Below, piece after piece: positions 20,400 through 32,989 of a DNA stretch of 64,000 nucleotides (its first letter is position 1; each line of letters starts with the position of its first letter). Position numbers and translations under genes: made by a program. Location: positions 2,852,001 to 2,916,000 of the forward strand of contig NC_085109.1 in the NCBI RefSeq assembly GCF_030269925.1. Reading direction: 5' to 3'. This stretch comes from Bombyx mori. Lineage: Eukaryota; Arthropoda; Insecta; Lepidoptera; Bombycidae. Below the pieces are notes generated by a model. The model saw only the letters and a program-made list of their open reading frames with translations. It made no database searches and was not told the origin of the DNA.

Positions 20400-20606
20400 T
20401 TTTTCCCTGCCTTACCTGATAGCCTTGAGAGGCTATTTCAGCTTCACCCTAACATTTGTAGGTGAGCTCGCGGGGCTCAAACCGGAGAGTTGCTAACACT
20501 GATCTTAGCAAAGAGCAGTGCTTCGCAGAATCTACCACCGGATCGGAAACGCGACCCACTGAGAAGATCCGGCGAGAAACTCAGTGGGCTGTGTCTATGG
20601 GTACCG
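20400..20606 (-). repeat. Repeat family B (LINE-like 3' end), truncated
   Basis: Antisense tail TTTTTTTTCCCTGCCTTACC, GATAGCCTTGAGAGGCTATT, and the block CACTGAGAAGATCCGGCGAG shared with about ten places in the window. The sense direction, established from 45250-45672, ends in poly(A). Confidence 0.65.
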
Positions 20607-22017
20607 TGTTATAGGCGAGTCACCCGTATTTATATTTCGCGTAAAAAATTACAGATGAGGTGGAGACGTTCGGTGATGTAACGAAGATAGAAGTGTTGCA
20701 AGAGGATAAACAGTGAAACGAACCTCACGTGTGAGAACTTATGAACATTAAATTAATTCCCCCGGTATATATGTCTCGTTAGTGTGTAAATGTAGATTTT
20801 AAATATGGCCGTTTATGGTGCTTTAACAGTCTTCAGAATTACGTTTGTTAAAATAATAAATATATACATACTTACAAAGAGAACAATTTCGATGATTTAT
20901 AAACTTCAGTAGTGGCCATTTTGGCGTTATTCAGTTAATTAAAAATACATTGGATTTCTCTCTCTCTCTTTCTCTCTTTCGTTTTAAGTGTACCTACCTA
21001 CATTAAAATTTTTTTTTTAAATTGTCAAAATTCAAAGAAATTTCTTGTTAATGTATAGAGAATAATGTAAACTTAAGTAATTCGCTTAATAAAATGATGT
21101 ATAATGATTGAATTGTTCAATGCTTTATGCCTTAAAATAAAAATATATATTAATAAGAAGTAAGTGATTGAAGTTTTAATTCTTCTTAATTTCGCAGATT
21201 GAAACTTGACTAATAACTAAATTTTCTGTCAAAATTTTTAATATTTTTAAGGACTATATATGATTGACTCATCGATAACCGCGAATAGTCTAAATTTAGA
21301 AAAAAAAACCTTAGTAAGTGTTCATAGTATGCAATTTAAAAAAAAAATAGTGTAAAAAAAAGTTTATGTAAGAATAGAGTACATAATGCGCTATGTAAAC
21401 CTAATTAGTACTTGAAGAGTTATTTTTTGTCTTTTAGTAAATGTAGGGTAAGGTATATAAAGATAAAATTAACATTGTAATTTAATTTTAGCAATTTGGA
21501 GGAGAATGTGATCAGGTTTAAAGCAATTTCTGTTTTTGATAATTTTTGAATAAAATTAGTAAACAGACTTGGAAACCAAGTGCATTTTATCAACCTACCC
21601 AGAAAAAAAAACCAGGTGTGGCACTCGGGGACTGCCGCGGTAAAGCTATTGCATAGCATTTCTTATCAACAGCAATTATAATTAAACAAAGGCAGAGTGA
21701 GGGGTGTTAGATTTTTTTTCGTTACGGAATTTCTTGCTTCAGTCGCCGCGCTCAAAGCCCGCGATAAAAGCTATGCAATAGCTTATAAAACACTTCATTT
21801 TGCACGTCCCACATAGTACGATCCACCATAGTACCATAGGTATAGATCATAGATTTAGTTCTCATATTGTGTATAATCTATGCATTGGGTTCTACTATGG
21901 AAATCGGAAAAGATTCGGAATATCTTAATTACGAAACAAAAGTGTTACAGTGCTGGCTCGCTGCCTTTTTTGTATTAAATTGTGGATTTCCGTATTCTAC
22001 TATCGTTTACGGTAATC
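20607..22017. other. Gene-free stretch with simple repeat and inverted repeat
   Basis: A TC-rich simple repeat at about 20957-20980. A 14-bp core AGCTATTGCATAGC at 21645-21658 is repeated inverted at 21770-21783, inside GC-richer flanks of a kind common in moth repeats (GGCACTCGGGGACTGCCGCG). No exon recognised. Confidence 0.4.
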
Positions 22018-22205
22018 TCACCACGTCGCCTTATGAGTAATGCATTTCAGTTTGAAGGGTGGGGCGGCCGTTGTAACTATACTGAGACCTTAGAACTTAT
22101 ATCTCAAGGTGTGTGGCGCATTTACATTGTAGATGTCTATGGGCTCCAGTAACAACTTAACACCAGGTGGGCTGTGAGCTCGTCCACACATCTAGACAAT
22201 AAAAA
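22018..22205 (+). mobile_element. Bm1 SINE, 3' half, sense
   Basis: From CACCACGTCGCC/GAGTAATGCATTTCAG through GGTGTGTGGCGCATTTACAT to an A-rich tail at 22198-22215. The head is missing. Confidence 0.7.
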
Positions 22206-22995
22206 AAAATAAAAAACTTCATGTCAGTTCTTGAGTTATGGCGTTAGCTCACCATTCGTGACCATACTATAGTCGTTGAACTCACCTCAATTTAGACGCC
22301 GGAATACAGATCAGCTGAGCACTCGATTTCAGATCTATGATAATTAAAAATTAATTGTGTTGTAATTCAGTTATGTTGGCAATTAAAATCTTAATAGTTT
22401 CGATTATTCTTAAGCTTATCCCAATTTGTTGGTTTAAACACAATTTGCACGTATTGTAATTTGTTTTGGGTAACAGTGTGGACCAGCCCATTATCTGACG
22501 CCATCAGAATGTTTAGCGAATGATTAAATTAGTAAAGCCAGAGCGCTACAGAGTGATGTCGGCAAAGCGTTGATCAGTGCTCAAGCCACCTGAGATTGCA
22601 CTCTATTCGTTTTTTTTCTAATAATCGAATGAAATAATATTTGTGTTTTAATTTTGTAAAATCAAGAAATCGTTTAAGGTCCTCTGCCTTCCAAAATACA
22701 AAAAAAAAGAAGATATTATTGTTAATAGTACTAGACAAAACAACTGTTATTCATTTCACTTCTTAGAAATACTCTACTAATAAAAGCATGTTTATTTGCA
22801 TACATGTGTATTTGTTATTAAATATACCTTATTCCTTTGGTTTTCTTGTTATTTTGGAGGACCGGACACCAGTAACGCCAATAGTACAACAAAACCATGC
22901 TGGAACAAATACAGATGCTGCTATCAGTCTTATGACGTCATAACGGTGGATTACATAATAATATGAAGGCGTACATAAAATATTTTACTTTAAGT

Positions 22996-23042
22996 TTTTT
23001 TTATTGCTTACCCGCGTGGACTCACAAGAGGTCCTACCACCT
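22996..23042 (-). mobile_element. Bm1 SINE, internally deleted remnant
   Basis: The antisense tail TTTTTTTTATTGCTTA is joined directly to CCCGCGTGGACTCACAAGAG, so about 180 bp of the body is missing. Confidence 0.5.
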
Positions 23043-23189
23043 ACTGTAGTAACTGGTAACGTTCGAAATACCTTTAGAAGACTCATCTAAAAATGATGGG
23101 TGCATTGTTTTTCTCAGTGGTATCATCGCACGCATCACACGCTATAGGTACTTCATGTACCATGAAAAATTATCATGGTAATTTCATTT

Positions 23190-23444
23190 ACCAAAACCTT
23201 GAAGTTGTCATTTCAGTTTTACTAGCAGCATCTTCTTCAAAGACTGAGGTGGAAAGACTATTCAGTGTTCTCAAAAATGTAAAAACTGACAAAACGGGCT
23301 TTCTAATGAAACCCTGAACGGCTTGCTCCATACAAAGCTGGGATTGCTCGCAAACAATTTCTCAATTTTAAAAACGAACAGTGTTATGTTGCGTGCAGCA
23401 AAAGAATATAAAAGCAATGCGTCGACTTCCCAAAAATTCTAATC
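23190..23444 (+). pseudogene. hAT-family transposase C-terminus (dimerisation region)
   Basis: Encodes SSSKTEVERLFSVLKNVKTD, the conserved hAT C-terminal motif, then after a frameshift near 23310 ETLNGLLHTKLGLLANNF and a stop at 23442-23444. Only the last about 80 residues are present; no catalytic domain or hAT ends were found nearby. A dead fragment. Confidence 0.7.
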
Positions 23445-23644
23445 CTGTAGATCTATGATCTTCTGTGGGCATTTTGTTATTATATAGCTACATTATATGC
23501 TGTGGTTTATTTTCTGTATTTTGTTTATGCTCCCTAAATAAAGGATTTATGAAAGTTGTTTAGGGAATTTTAGAGATAAATTCAAAAGAAACTAGGGTAA
23601 AATGGAAATTGTAAGTGGAAACACTGAAAATACCTAGCTCAGTC

Positions 23645-24050
23645 AATAGGACTTTTTGGCGGGAACGCGAGGAGTGAAGTTGTGTGATTTGTTTTATTTT
23701 GTCTATTTCGTGTTTATTCAGGTTTAAATGTGTAATAACGGTGGTTTATTAACTGTTTAATATCTGTGAAAGTGCACAAATGTGGGAAAATGAAACAAAG
23801 CTGCTGGACGTAACTTCCCGGGTTCCTCCAAAAAGTCCACTGAAAAAATCTCAGTAAGCCACCATTTTACTGCGATTATATTTCATCCCATATCATTCAT
23901 TTAATTTCATCCCAGTTGATTAATGTCTCAAATTAAACATCTTCGTTTCATTTCACTCCATAATATCATTTTTCATAAAAATATGAATATAAATTAAAAT
24001 AAGACATGACTTAAAGGTCTCAGTTACCAGGTCATAAATCCCTTAAAAAA
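23645..24050 (+). repeat. Repeat family A, copy 3
   Basis: Complete copy in the sense direction on the + strand, from GACTTTTTGGCGGGAACGCG to CCTTAAAAAAAAAC. Confirms that the family has a fixed head and an A-tail. It ends about 180 bp before the inferred DAXX start codon. Confidence 0.65.
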
Positions 24051-24232
24051 AAACTCAGTCAATATGTCAAATTGTGTAATTTGAAATTTTGTTTGAAATT
24101 TCGTTTGAGTTAAAAAATAGTGCAGATACAGAGACACACATATTCTATGGCTTTCATTTTTTTTTATTTCTCGTTAATTTACACCATTAGAAATTAATAA
24201 CATAACAAAGGATTGTTTGGTAAAAAGTCGAA

Positions 24233-24274
24233 ATGATTGGAGATTTAGCAGATTTCGACGATGTCAGCGACGTG
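24233..24274 (+). CDS. Daxx: Daxx exon 1 (inferred start)
   Basis: ATG followed by 14 codons (MIGDLADFDDVSDV), then donor GTATGG in phase 0. It joins in frame to exon 2 (ILIPPKKG). Chosen as the only nearby ATG with an in-phase donor; there is no family conservation to check it. Confidence 0.55.
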
Positions 24275-27200
24275 GTATGGTGATGATTTTCTACTCAAAA
24301 CAGAATGTTAAACAACAAAAATGTTACGAACATCTTTAAAAATACACTTTATTTTATCACTGTAACTGCAATCACGCCTCAAGGCTTATGAATGCAAATA
24401 TTTAAAAAACACTGCAATGCAGTGCTTTTTACTACCGGTACATACCTACTCAACTTGATCCTTCAATATTTTGTTATCTGAAAAATGCGAGCTAATTTAC
24501 ATTTACTTCTAATAGATTACAAATAATCGTAATTATAACTGAAAGTTTTGAAGAATGTTTACGGTTTAATCTTGCGCTTATAATTTATTATTAATGTTGA
24601 ACAAACCGTAATTTGTCTACGAGCAACACCTTGGTCGTCCGCAACCGTGAAAACTAAATACTTGGAAATGTCGAAAATATGAAGTGAAAATAATAAAGTC
24701 GTGATTAAATAGAGTAATAGTATTTTTAAGTATGTTTTTTTTTATTGCTTAGATGGGTGGACGATCTCACAGCCCACCTGGTGTTAAGTGGTTACTGGAG
24801 CCCATAGACATCTACAACGTAAATGCACCTTGAGATATCAGTTGTAAGATCTCAGTATAGTTACAGCGGCTGCCCTACCCTTAGACCGAAACGCATTACT
24901 GCTTCACGGCAGAAATAGGCAGGGCGGTGGTACCTACCCGCGCGGACTCACAAGAGGTCCTACCACCAGTAAAATGTCTCCCAATTTACTAGATATGTAG
25001 AAATACTGTATTGTCTCAGTTACTAAAAAAAAATATTGACGATTAAAATTCATCTAAATAATCAGGAATCTTTTTTTATTTAAATTAATCTAAACTTTAG
25101 TGGAAAATTTGCAAATTCCGTTACTGTTAACAGAACATGAGAAATAAAATTGAGCTTTTTCTACAACAAGTCTTAGAACAAGAGCAATATATTATTAATG
25201 TAAGCTATTCATAAACTTACAAATTGATCAGTTGTGCAACAAATCAACAAACAAACATTTTTAATTCACTAGTAAGTTTTTAGTTTCTTTGCATTCACAG
25301 TGATGATGCTGTTTTCTTAGCATTGTTGTTTTGTATAATAATAATGAAAGAAATATTAGGTTGTGGTGTATTAATAGCATGAAATACATAAATCGAGTAC
25401 ACGTAAAAAAAAACCTAAAATTAAATGTCAATAACAAGGCAGACTGAGCTGCTATATCCATTTATGCAATGAAATTAAAAATATTGAAAATACAAACAAT
25501 TATATTATTTTATTGCAGATTTTAATACCACCAAAAAAGGGGATAAAGAATCATGCACTTGACTCATTAAGCATGATAGTCTTAGATGATGACGTTGGAC
25601 ATCCAAGTACCAGACAAACCTGTGACATAAAATATGATAAAATATTTTTAGACAATAAGAATTTAGTAAAATTTATAGAAAAATGTTTTGCTCTGGAGAA
25701 TTCAGATGGGATGGCGAGAATTGTTAATCGCACATTATTAGGCTTGTACCAGAACACATGTCCTGAGTACAAAAGTTCACATCGGTTTCAAAATATTTTG
25801 GACAATGCCTTTATGAAGTTAGAGTTAGATCCAAAACACAAGTTCTCGCACATAAAAGGTGTGTGTGATGCATTGAAACTTCATAAAGTTAAGAAGAAGG
25901 CCAAGCTTATAACAATGTCCACAGCTTTACAAGATAAGTTAAAAGAAGACAGTAAGTAATTTTAAATTTACCTTCTAACTGTTTTTAAAAACTTTTAGAC
26001 TTATTTTTTAATAAATTAGTACTGAAAATTTCCAGTATTGTTGAAAATAAATTGTAAATTAAATTTTCAAATAAAATATGAACCTAGAAGAAGTCAATAG
26101 TTACTCCTTTTAGCAGTGGCTACTATTAATAATTAGAAAATTTATGTGGTCTCATGTTTTTTTTTAAATTTAAATTACCTTCTACAGCTGCTCTTCAGAG
26201 AAGATCACCAGTAGATGGGGTTTCAAAAAAGAAATCTAGGTTTAACTTTATAAACTTAGATGATAATGGAGCAAACATTATAGAAATCAAAGATGATGAC
26301 AGCGATGTAATTGTTGTTGACAACAGTTCAAAACTTTCAAATGAAAACAAAATCACTATAAGAGAAACAATTAAGACTGAAAATAGTACAAATGAACCTA
26401 TGAAGGAAATGGATGTTGAAACGAAAATAATTAAGGATGTTCAAGATATTAATGTTGATTTTTTTATTATGAAAGATTCAGAAAGCAAGAAGACTGAACT
26501 GCTAGTACCTGTAGGAAAAAAATCCTCTACAATTGATACTGAGACTCGAATCAAGGAAATTGAAATTACTATTGCTAATTATAAAGAGAAAATAGTTAAG
26601 TTGGAGCAACAGGACGTTTGTGATGATTCTCTTTATTCACCATATATTCAGAGTGAAAAGTGAGTGTTGATTGAGTGTGAATTTGTGGATAGATAGACCA
26701 ATATCATGTGCACATGAGCAGTTATCTCTTATTAAGAGAATTTGACTTTGAAATGTTTGATACATACCAATGAACTTTTTTGCCACTATGACAAGATTTA
26801 ATTATCACAAATTGGAACATAATTTTTACAGAAATTTGGACCAACATGATGTCTTGTTGTTGTTGAGAAAATGTTTTTGTCTGGCTATCAATCCGGAAAT
26901 ATGAGTATGGAACCTGGTTATTACTAGCTTGGACATTTTAAGGATTTATAGGATTGTCTAGAAACCCTTGTTCTCCTTTTCTTCAAAATAAAATCAATCA
27001 TGCATTCCAGTTTGAAGGGTACTAAGTTCTACTTTAAAATGAAGTTGTGGTAGCTATGGGCTTTAGTAACTTTTAACAACAGGTGAGTTCTGCTCATCAC
27101 CGTGGTAATATGATAAAACTGTCTGTTGTTACAGGTTAAAACAAAAGATTGTGGATCTGTATAAAGAGCTGTGTAGTCTTACTGGAGATGAGCCAATTAA

Positions 27201-30007
27201 AAGACGCGAAGTTCGACTGCAAGTTGCAAAAGATCATCCTCCTGCACCTGTACAAAAACTTGAACAGTTCCTCAATGAGAACATAGGGTCAAATGGAGAG
27301 CCACCGTTCCCTGATTTCCATGACGTGATGATGTGTGTAGCAGAGGCCAATGCTACTGAGAGTTTGGGCTGGAATGCTGTGCAGGTCATGTCTGAAGGTA
27401 ATTTATTGTATCTACATGAATACCCAAATTTATCATGGTGCATTCGTATCTAGCGATGCACCCGTGTTGGAATCCTGCTGGCAAGTACCAATTTTTCTAA
27501 TGAAATACGTACATACTTAACAAATGTTCACGATTGATTTCCACGGTGAAGGAATAACATCGTATAGTAAAAATGAAACCTGTAAAATTATAATATGCAT
27601 AATTACTGGTGGGAGGATGTCTTGTGAGCCCACTCTGTTAGGTACCACCAACCTGCCTATTTCTGCAATGAAGCAGTAATGCTTTTTGGTTTGAAAGATG
27701 GTGCAGCCATTGTAACTATACTGAGACCTTAGAACTCATATCTCAAGGTAGGTGGCGGCATTAACGTTGTAGAAGTTTATGGTCTCCTGTAACCACTTAG
27801 CACCAGGTGGCCTTGAGCTCATCCAACCACCTAAGCAATAAAATATAAAAAAGTAGGGATAGCTGGGATTAACAAAATTCATTTTATTAGCATAAATAGA
27901 AAAACCAAGGTTTTGATTGCGCCATTTTATGTGATTGTCAAATTGCTAATTTTAATGTAAATATGGAACAAAGATTTGTATTGAAATTAAATTTATTTCA
28001 GCTGTCATACTCTCAATAGATGCATCCGAGCACTGACTTCTATATAGGGTAATGATCTACAAACAGAGGCCAAATTCATAGTTGAATATATTATTTGTTT
28101 AGAAATGCTGATGAGCTTAAACACCAAATCATTAATGGTGGCATCTCCATTTTACAACTCTTCTCTTGGACTAGTGTATTAACATGAAGTTAATTATATT
28201 TTAACTGTATCCTAATCATACAAATCGGAACACACAACTGTACTATGGCAAAAATACACAGGTTAGTGGTGTCCACTAACACCAGCAGGGGGAGGATTAG
28301 AGAAAGTTCAGTACAACAATAAGTGGGTGATCTCCATTCTGCACAGGTTAAATGTTAACTTTGAGTTATTAACTTCAGAGTATCTTACTTTAATTATTAC
28401 ATTACCTTTTTAATGTTTCGTTTTTTTTATGGCAATGGCAAGGGCACAGCCATATTGTGTTTGTTTCTTATTCCTTCAATTGTGGAATTCGTCAATTTGA
28501 GTACATATTTCTTTAGGATACAAAGACAAATATTATAATCAGTAGATACGAAAGTTTAGAAGATATTATTTTGCTAATCTAATTCACATAATAAATAAAC
28601 AACCCACAGACACAGCCCACTGAGTTTCTCGCCGGATCTTCTCAGTGGGTCGCGTTTCCGACCTGGTGGTAGATTCAATGGAAAGTAAAGTGACTTTATA
28701 AGTATCTTATTTCTAGCAAATGCATTGTTCACTCAATGTGGTCGCGCTCTGCAAAAACGTCGTCAGCAACGCGAATGGCGAGACTTGCTATGTCGAGTCA
28801 GGAGCGAAGACTTGCGAGATCCTGCTGATGATGATCCCGAGCTGCTGGCAAGACTCGAGGAGAACCGACGCACGGCCGCAAAGAAGGAACGGGATCTTAT
28901 GGAGAGGTATTTTCGTACTGCACACATGAACACTCTTATGTCTTGGGTTTTTAACAGACTTCAAAAAAGGAGGAGGTTCTCAATATGACTGTTTTTTATG
29001 TTTGTTACCTCATAACTTTTGAATGGGTGAATCGATTTTGACGATTCTTTTTATATTAGAAAACTGACGCTTTCCGTGTGGTCCCATTTTAGTCCAGTTC
29101 TGATAATGGTATCCATGGGAAAACCATATAAGTATTAGATTTGCATTAAGTAAGTGCGCGACAAATAGATGAATAACTCAATATCACGCCAACCGATTTC
29201 GATGATTATTGTTTTTAGTGTATATTAATTTGTTTTGGAATATCTTTTTTTTCTATTTGAACTCGGTTTTTGTTAAAGCATGTCTCTCTCTTCGATCGGT
29301 TTCTCACTGAGGATCGTGACTCCGTCCGATTTCGTCAACCAACTGTCTCCATCGATCCCGCCCTGCAGCCCGGTGGAGTGCGTCGCTGATAGGCATCCCC
29401 AGTTCCTCCGCTATTTGGTCCGACCATCGTTTGGGACCTCTACCCCTAGGCCTTTTTCCCTCTATTTTACCGGTCACCACATGTCTATTTAAAATTATTA
29501 TTAGTCCACTGATTAAAACCTGAGTTGTCCAGTGTATCGTATAGCACTATTTACTTAATTATTTTTATTAAATATTTCACGCTAATGTATTTTTGTGAGT
29601 GAATAACAATCCTTTGTTACAGGTTTACAAATATTGATTGCGACGTTCCCGGCCTTAACTTACATGTAGATATTAATGATTCGCACGATCAGATAGTGGA
29701 CAAAAGCGACGAACAAGACAGCGACAGTGAGAAGGAGGAGAAAATTCCGATCTTCACTAATAAGGAAGTCAAAATAGAGAAAGACATTGAAACAGATAAA
29801 CTCGACAGCTCCGACATTGAAACTAAAAAACTTGACAGTTCCAACAGTGACAACAATGAGGTCACTGCCGATGTCAAAGTAAAGATTGAACCCGTAGACC
29901 TATCAGTCCTTTACGAGTGTGTCGAGAACAGCGTTACATCAGTCATATTCGACGTCGAAGATCCATTTTTGGTGATTGAAATTTCGTCCGATAGCGATGA
30001 TGACTAA
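24233..30007 (+). CDS. Daxx: DAXX-like histone chaperone
   Basis: Six coding exons, 24233-24274, 25519-25951, 26188-26659, 27135-27397, 28717-28906 and 29623-30007, give 594 aa with agreeing phases. Features: MIVLDDD near residue 33, a SUMO-interaction-type motif like the N-terminal IIVLDDDD of human DAXX; residues about 55-145, the DAXX helical bundle (KSSHRFQNILDNAFMKL, HIKGVCDALKLHKVKKK); an acidic linker with DVIVVD; residues about 290-465, the H3.3-H4-binding domain (YIQSEKLKQKIVDLYKELCS, PPFPDFHDVMMCVAEA, ANALFTQCGRALQKRRQQRE, ELLARLEENRRTA); a C-terminal acidic tail ending VIEISSDSDDD, like the terminal SIM. DAXX deposits H3.3 in the nucleus with ATRX; this role is inferred from the family. 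Exon 1 is the weakest part. Shorter than human DAXX (740 aa). Confidence 0.88.
24735..24976 (-). mobile_element. Bm1 SINE in Daxx intron 1
   Basis: Antisense body from TTTTTTTTATTGCTTAGATG to CCTACCACCAGTAAAATG, head missing. Confidence 0.75.
25519..25951 (+). CDS. Daxx: Daxx exon 2
   Basis: 433 nt between TTATTGCAG and GTAAGT, phase 0 in and phase 1 out. Encodes the SIM-like MIVLDDD and the four-helix-bundle region. Confidence 0.88.
26188..26659 (+). CDS. Daxx: Daxx exon 3
   Basis: 472 nt between TTCTACAG and GTGAGT, phase 1 in and phase 2 out. Low-complexity, acidic and Lys-rich, with DDDSDVIVVDNSS (SIM-like), then a coiled-coil-like stretch leading into SLYSPYIQSEK. Confidence 0.85.
27135..27397 (+). 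CDS. Daxx: Daxx exon 4
   Basis: 263 nt between GTTACAG and GTAATT, phase 2 in and phase 1 out. Encodes the first half of the histone-binding domain, with DLYKELCSLTGDEP and FPDFHDVMMCV. Confidence 0.9.
27433..27845 (+). mobile_element. Bm1 SINE, nearly full length, in Daxx intron 4
   Basis: Sense copy starting inside the tRNA-like head (GGTGCATTCGTATCTAGCGA, B-box-like GTTGGAATCC) and ending AATAAAATATAAAAAA. It begins only 35 bp after the exon 4 donor. Confidence 0.8.
28606..28680 (+). repeat. Repeat family B fragment in Daxx intron 4
   Basis: Carries CCCACTGAGTTTCTCGCCGG and TCTTCTCAGTGGGTCGCGTT, sense. It ends 37 bp before exon 5. Confidence 0.6.
28717..28906 (+). CDS. Daxx: Daxx exon 5
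   Basis: 190 nt between ATTTCTAG and GTATTT, phase 1 in and phase 2 out. Encodes ANALFTQCGRALQKRRQQRE through ERDLMER, the second half of the histone-binding domain. Confidence 0.9.
28945..29110 (+). repeat. Interspersed repeat in Daxx intron 5
   Basis: Contains TTTTAACAGACTTCAAAAAA followed by GGAGGAGGTTCTCAAT, a sequence I associate with widespread moth and butterfly repeats. Boundaries are approximate. Confidence 0.4.
29275..29475 (-). pseudogene. RTE-type LINE C-terminal fragment in Daxx intron 5
   Basis: On the - strand the frame reads GKRPRGRGPKRWSDQIAEEL, then ALHRAAGRDRWRQLVDEIGR and SHDPQ, the usual end of RTE-clade retrotransposon proteins. Only about 60 residues remain. Confidence 0.7.
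29623..30007 (+). CDS. Daxx: Daxx exon 6 (terminal)
   Basis: Begins after TTGTTACAG in phase 2 and ends with TAA at 30005-30007. Acidic, Ser/Asp-rich; the last residues VIEISSDSDDD form a SUMO-interaction-type motif. Confidence 0.88.
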
Positions 30008-30891
30008 TGAAACTGCTGAAAAATTATGAAAATTTAACTGTTTATCGTAAAAGGCAACTAACAAAGACATCTGTCAAAGTACTTATTTAATTAATAGGGC
30101 TCACTCAATCGCCATTTATGCCAAAATTAACATTCGTGCACGTGATCGGCGTGCGATAATATGGCTACATTGAACACATTGGCTCCAAATGACATCACAC
30201 AATGAAGTTCCGTCTAACAGTTATGAATTTTCGTGACAAATTTGAAAAAAAAAATGTCGCCTTCCCTATTCTAAATTTGAGTAGCAAGTGTTACTCTATT
30301 CTGTGAAGCAATACTAGAGTAAGTCGTAGAGATAATATAATATTTTAGCAAACATTTTATTCTCATACATTCATGTTATTACAGTTTTAAGTAATTCACG
30401 TAAAATGATATATATTATATATATTGCTTTTAACCGCAACTAGACAATTATAACCTGTGATAAACACTGCCTTAGTCTTACACATACAGAAATTAATTCA
30501 AATTAAATTATACCAAGATTTTAAATGCTGTTTCTTTAGAAACATTGTTAGTTGAAAAGCAATCTCTTAAAATAACATAATATATTTTATGGTCACAAGA
30601 GCGAGTAAAAGGAACCTAAGACTTTTTTATCAAGTGAACATGCGTTTTTATTAGCCGATTAATTGCATATACTGACTGCATGCACAATTGAAGCATTAGT
30701 ATTTATTCAATTTCTATTTTTAACGTTCAAATGTATCAAGTCTTTGTTTTGTGGCAAGTTTTCTTTATAGCCGGTATGTGTGCTCACGTGCTTTGGAGTG
30801 ATTAGTCTACGGACGCAAAATGTGGAAAGTCGTGCATCATTATTAATTATATATTCATTGTTAGTTTAGTCATATTTAAATTTGTGGTTTT

Positions 30892-30897
30892 AATAAA
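30892..30897 (+). other. Daxx: Candidate Daxx polyadenylation signal
   Basis: AATAAA about 885 bp past the stop, followed by a T-rich stretch. An AT-rich 3' UTR of that length is plausible but unproven. Confidence 0.4.
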
Positions 30898-31127
30898 GAT
30901 TTCACATTAGGAAACAGGCTTTTTATTTTTTAAACGCCATGTTAATCTCATTTTCATTTCTGAACTAGTTTCTGCTTGCAGCTTGTCCCATGTACGTAAC
31001 TACTGTGACGTGTTGTTCGAATGGACCAAAATAAAAATATATTGGCATAGGTATTGGTCCTTCTGTGCAAATTTCTAAGTTAATTGTTGACTAAAAATTA
31101 TGTTGAATGATTCAGTTATATCATATA

Positions 31128-31218
31128 TTTTTTTATTTGCCTCTGCATGCAGACGAGTACACGGCCCACCTCATGGTGAGTGGTTACCGTCGCCCATGGA
31201 CTTCAGCAATGCCATGAA
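31128..31218 (-). repeat. LINE-tail fragment
   Basis: TTTTTTATTTGCCTCTGCATGCAGACGAG to CATGGACTTCAGCAATGCCA, a 90-bp copy of the tail found at 3809-3948 and 46861-46990. Confidence 0.6.
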
Positions 31219-32470
31219 ATATAGGCCAAGTCTAACAAATACCTGATAAATTAACTTATTCTTAGGATGGATTAGATGAAATGTATCAATTTAAAATCCA
31301 ATCGAACCGCGGAGTCTACCTAAGGTTGCCAAAGGCGGGAGCAGCTGCCAGTTCGAATTGCATTTAGAAATAGGAGCCTACTAAAACAAAGTTATTTATG
31401 TTTGGTTTGGTAAATTAATCACTATATTAATTTTAGCCTAAAATATTATTTAGGTTTTGGTTTCGGAATCTGTATATAAAATCTAAAAAGGGGCGAAGGC
31501 AGGGAAGAAATTAAAAAATTATAAATAATATTAAAACAAAAAGTAACGAATGACAAACTCACATTTCATTAGTTTTGTACAGATTTAATTCGACAGACTG
31601 TTTAAATACTTATATGACTGATTAACATATGCTTATTCGGCAGTTTTTTTTTTTTCAATTCGGTACGTGATCGAGATATTGCCTTGTAGTTGGGTTGAGT
31701 ATCAGAAACACGAATCGTCATCAATCGCCATACAAACTTACATATATACAGAAATTACTAAATCCAATACTTCATTCTGACCTAGCCCCGTGTTATAAAA
31801 ATAAAAACCATAATGATTCTTTAAATGAAAGAAAATATCTATTAGTGTTAAGTCTCTTAAGTCACAGGGTCGGTGTTCGCCTCACAATGTATAAAATTAG
31901 TAGTTAATATGAATTAAAGTAGAATATTTTTTCAAATTGATACAATTTCAAGAGACCGTGTGTTTTAAGAGAGCTACTGTTTATCAATAACGCGTCAATT
32001 AATTTTAAATTAATCTACATCCTGGACAGATATCTAAAGCACAACACAAACGGGGACACATCTTATTTTTATTAAAAAGAAAAATTGGTTTTACTAAAGT
32101 ATGTATTTTTATTTTACACATCCCGATGTCTACACGTCATACCTTAGATTTTTTTTCATTTTATATAAAATCAAAAACCTGATTAAAAGCTGCTAAGTAT
32201 AAAAAAAGCTTGACCGACAGTAACGATTATGCAAATTCGTTGAGAGATAAGTATTCCGCGCAGACAGGAGAGCGAGCAGCTACTTTTGTTCGAAAACAGG
32301 GACTTTGAATGCTTAAAAAAATATCTCTATAAGGCCTTACCTTACACATTCTTACATTAATTTTCGTATATTCATATCGTCTTTGACAATGTGACGAATT
32401 AAATAAAATAAAAAAATCGACAAGTCCGCTAACATGTAAGTGACTGATTGAACCAACGAGCCTTCGGAGG
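31219..32470. other. Gene-free AT-rich stretch
   Basis: Several short open frames without recognisable similarity; no splice-linked exon. Confidence 0.4.
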
Positions 32471-32989
32471 CAACACTTGCGGCAGCGACCATGGGCACAC
32501 CGCGCATTCTGTAACAATTCATGTGTGCGTCCAAACACGCAAAAGAGAGCAAGGAAAGGCCGAGATGAGCAAAATATCTACATTTTAAAAATAATTTCTT
32601 TTTTCATAAAATGCATATCAGTCTTCGCTGAAAACGATTGCTTTCAGGAGACACGATCATCATCAGTCTTGATTGATTCAGCATGAGTTTGGTCGAAATC
32701 ATCAGTTCGTATTACCACAGAAGGCGCAATAACTACAGTAGTTCATCTGAACGAACGGCAAGTGTTACACATGAAGGGACCTGGCGCCTACAAGGCGACT
32801 CTGATCATTTCAGGACTATTCAATCACACACCACATTCAAGAATTATATTTATTTCAATATTTTTTTTGGGTTTTTTTTTATTTTTTTTATTTAGCTCTT
32901 TAGACTATGGTATTAACTTCAAGTTTGCGTCCATCTTTTCGACACGATATCAAAATGATATTTAATTTGAACTAAGGTCTGTTTATCGA

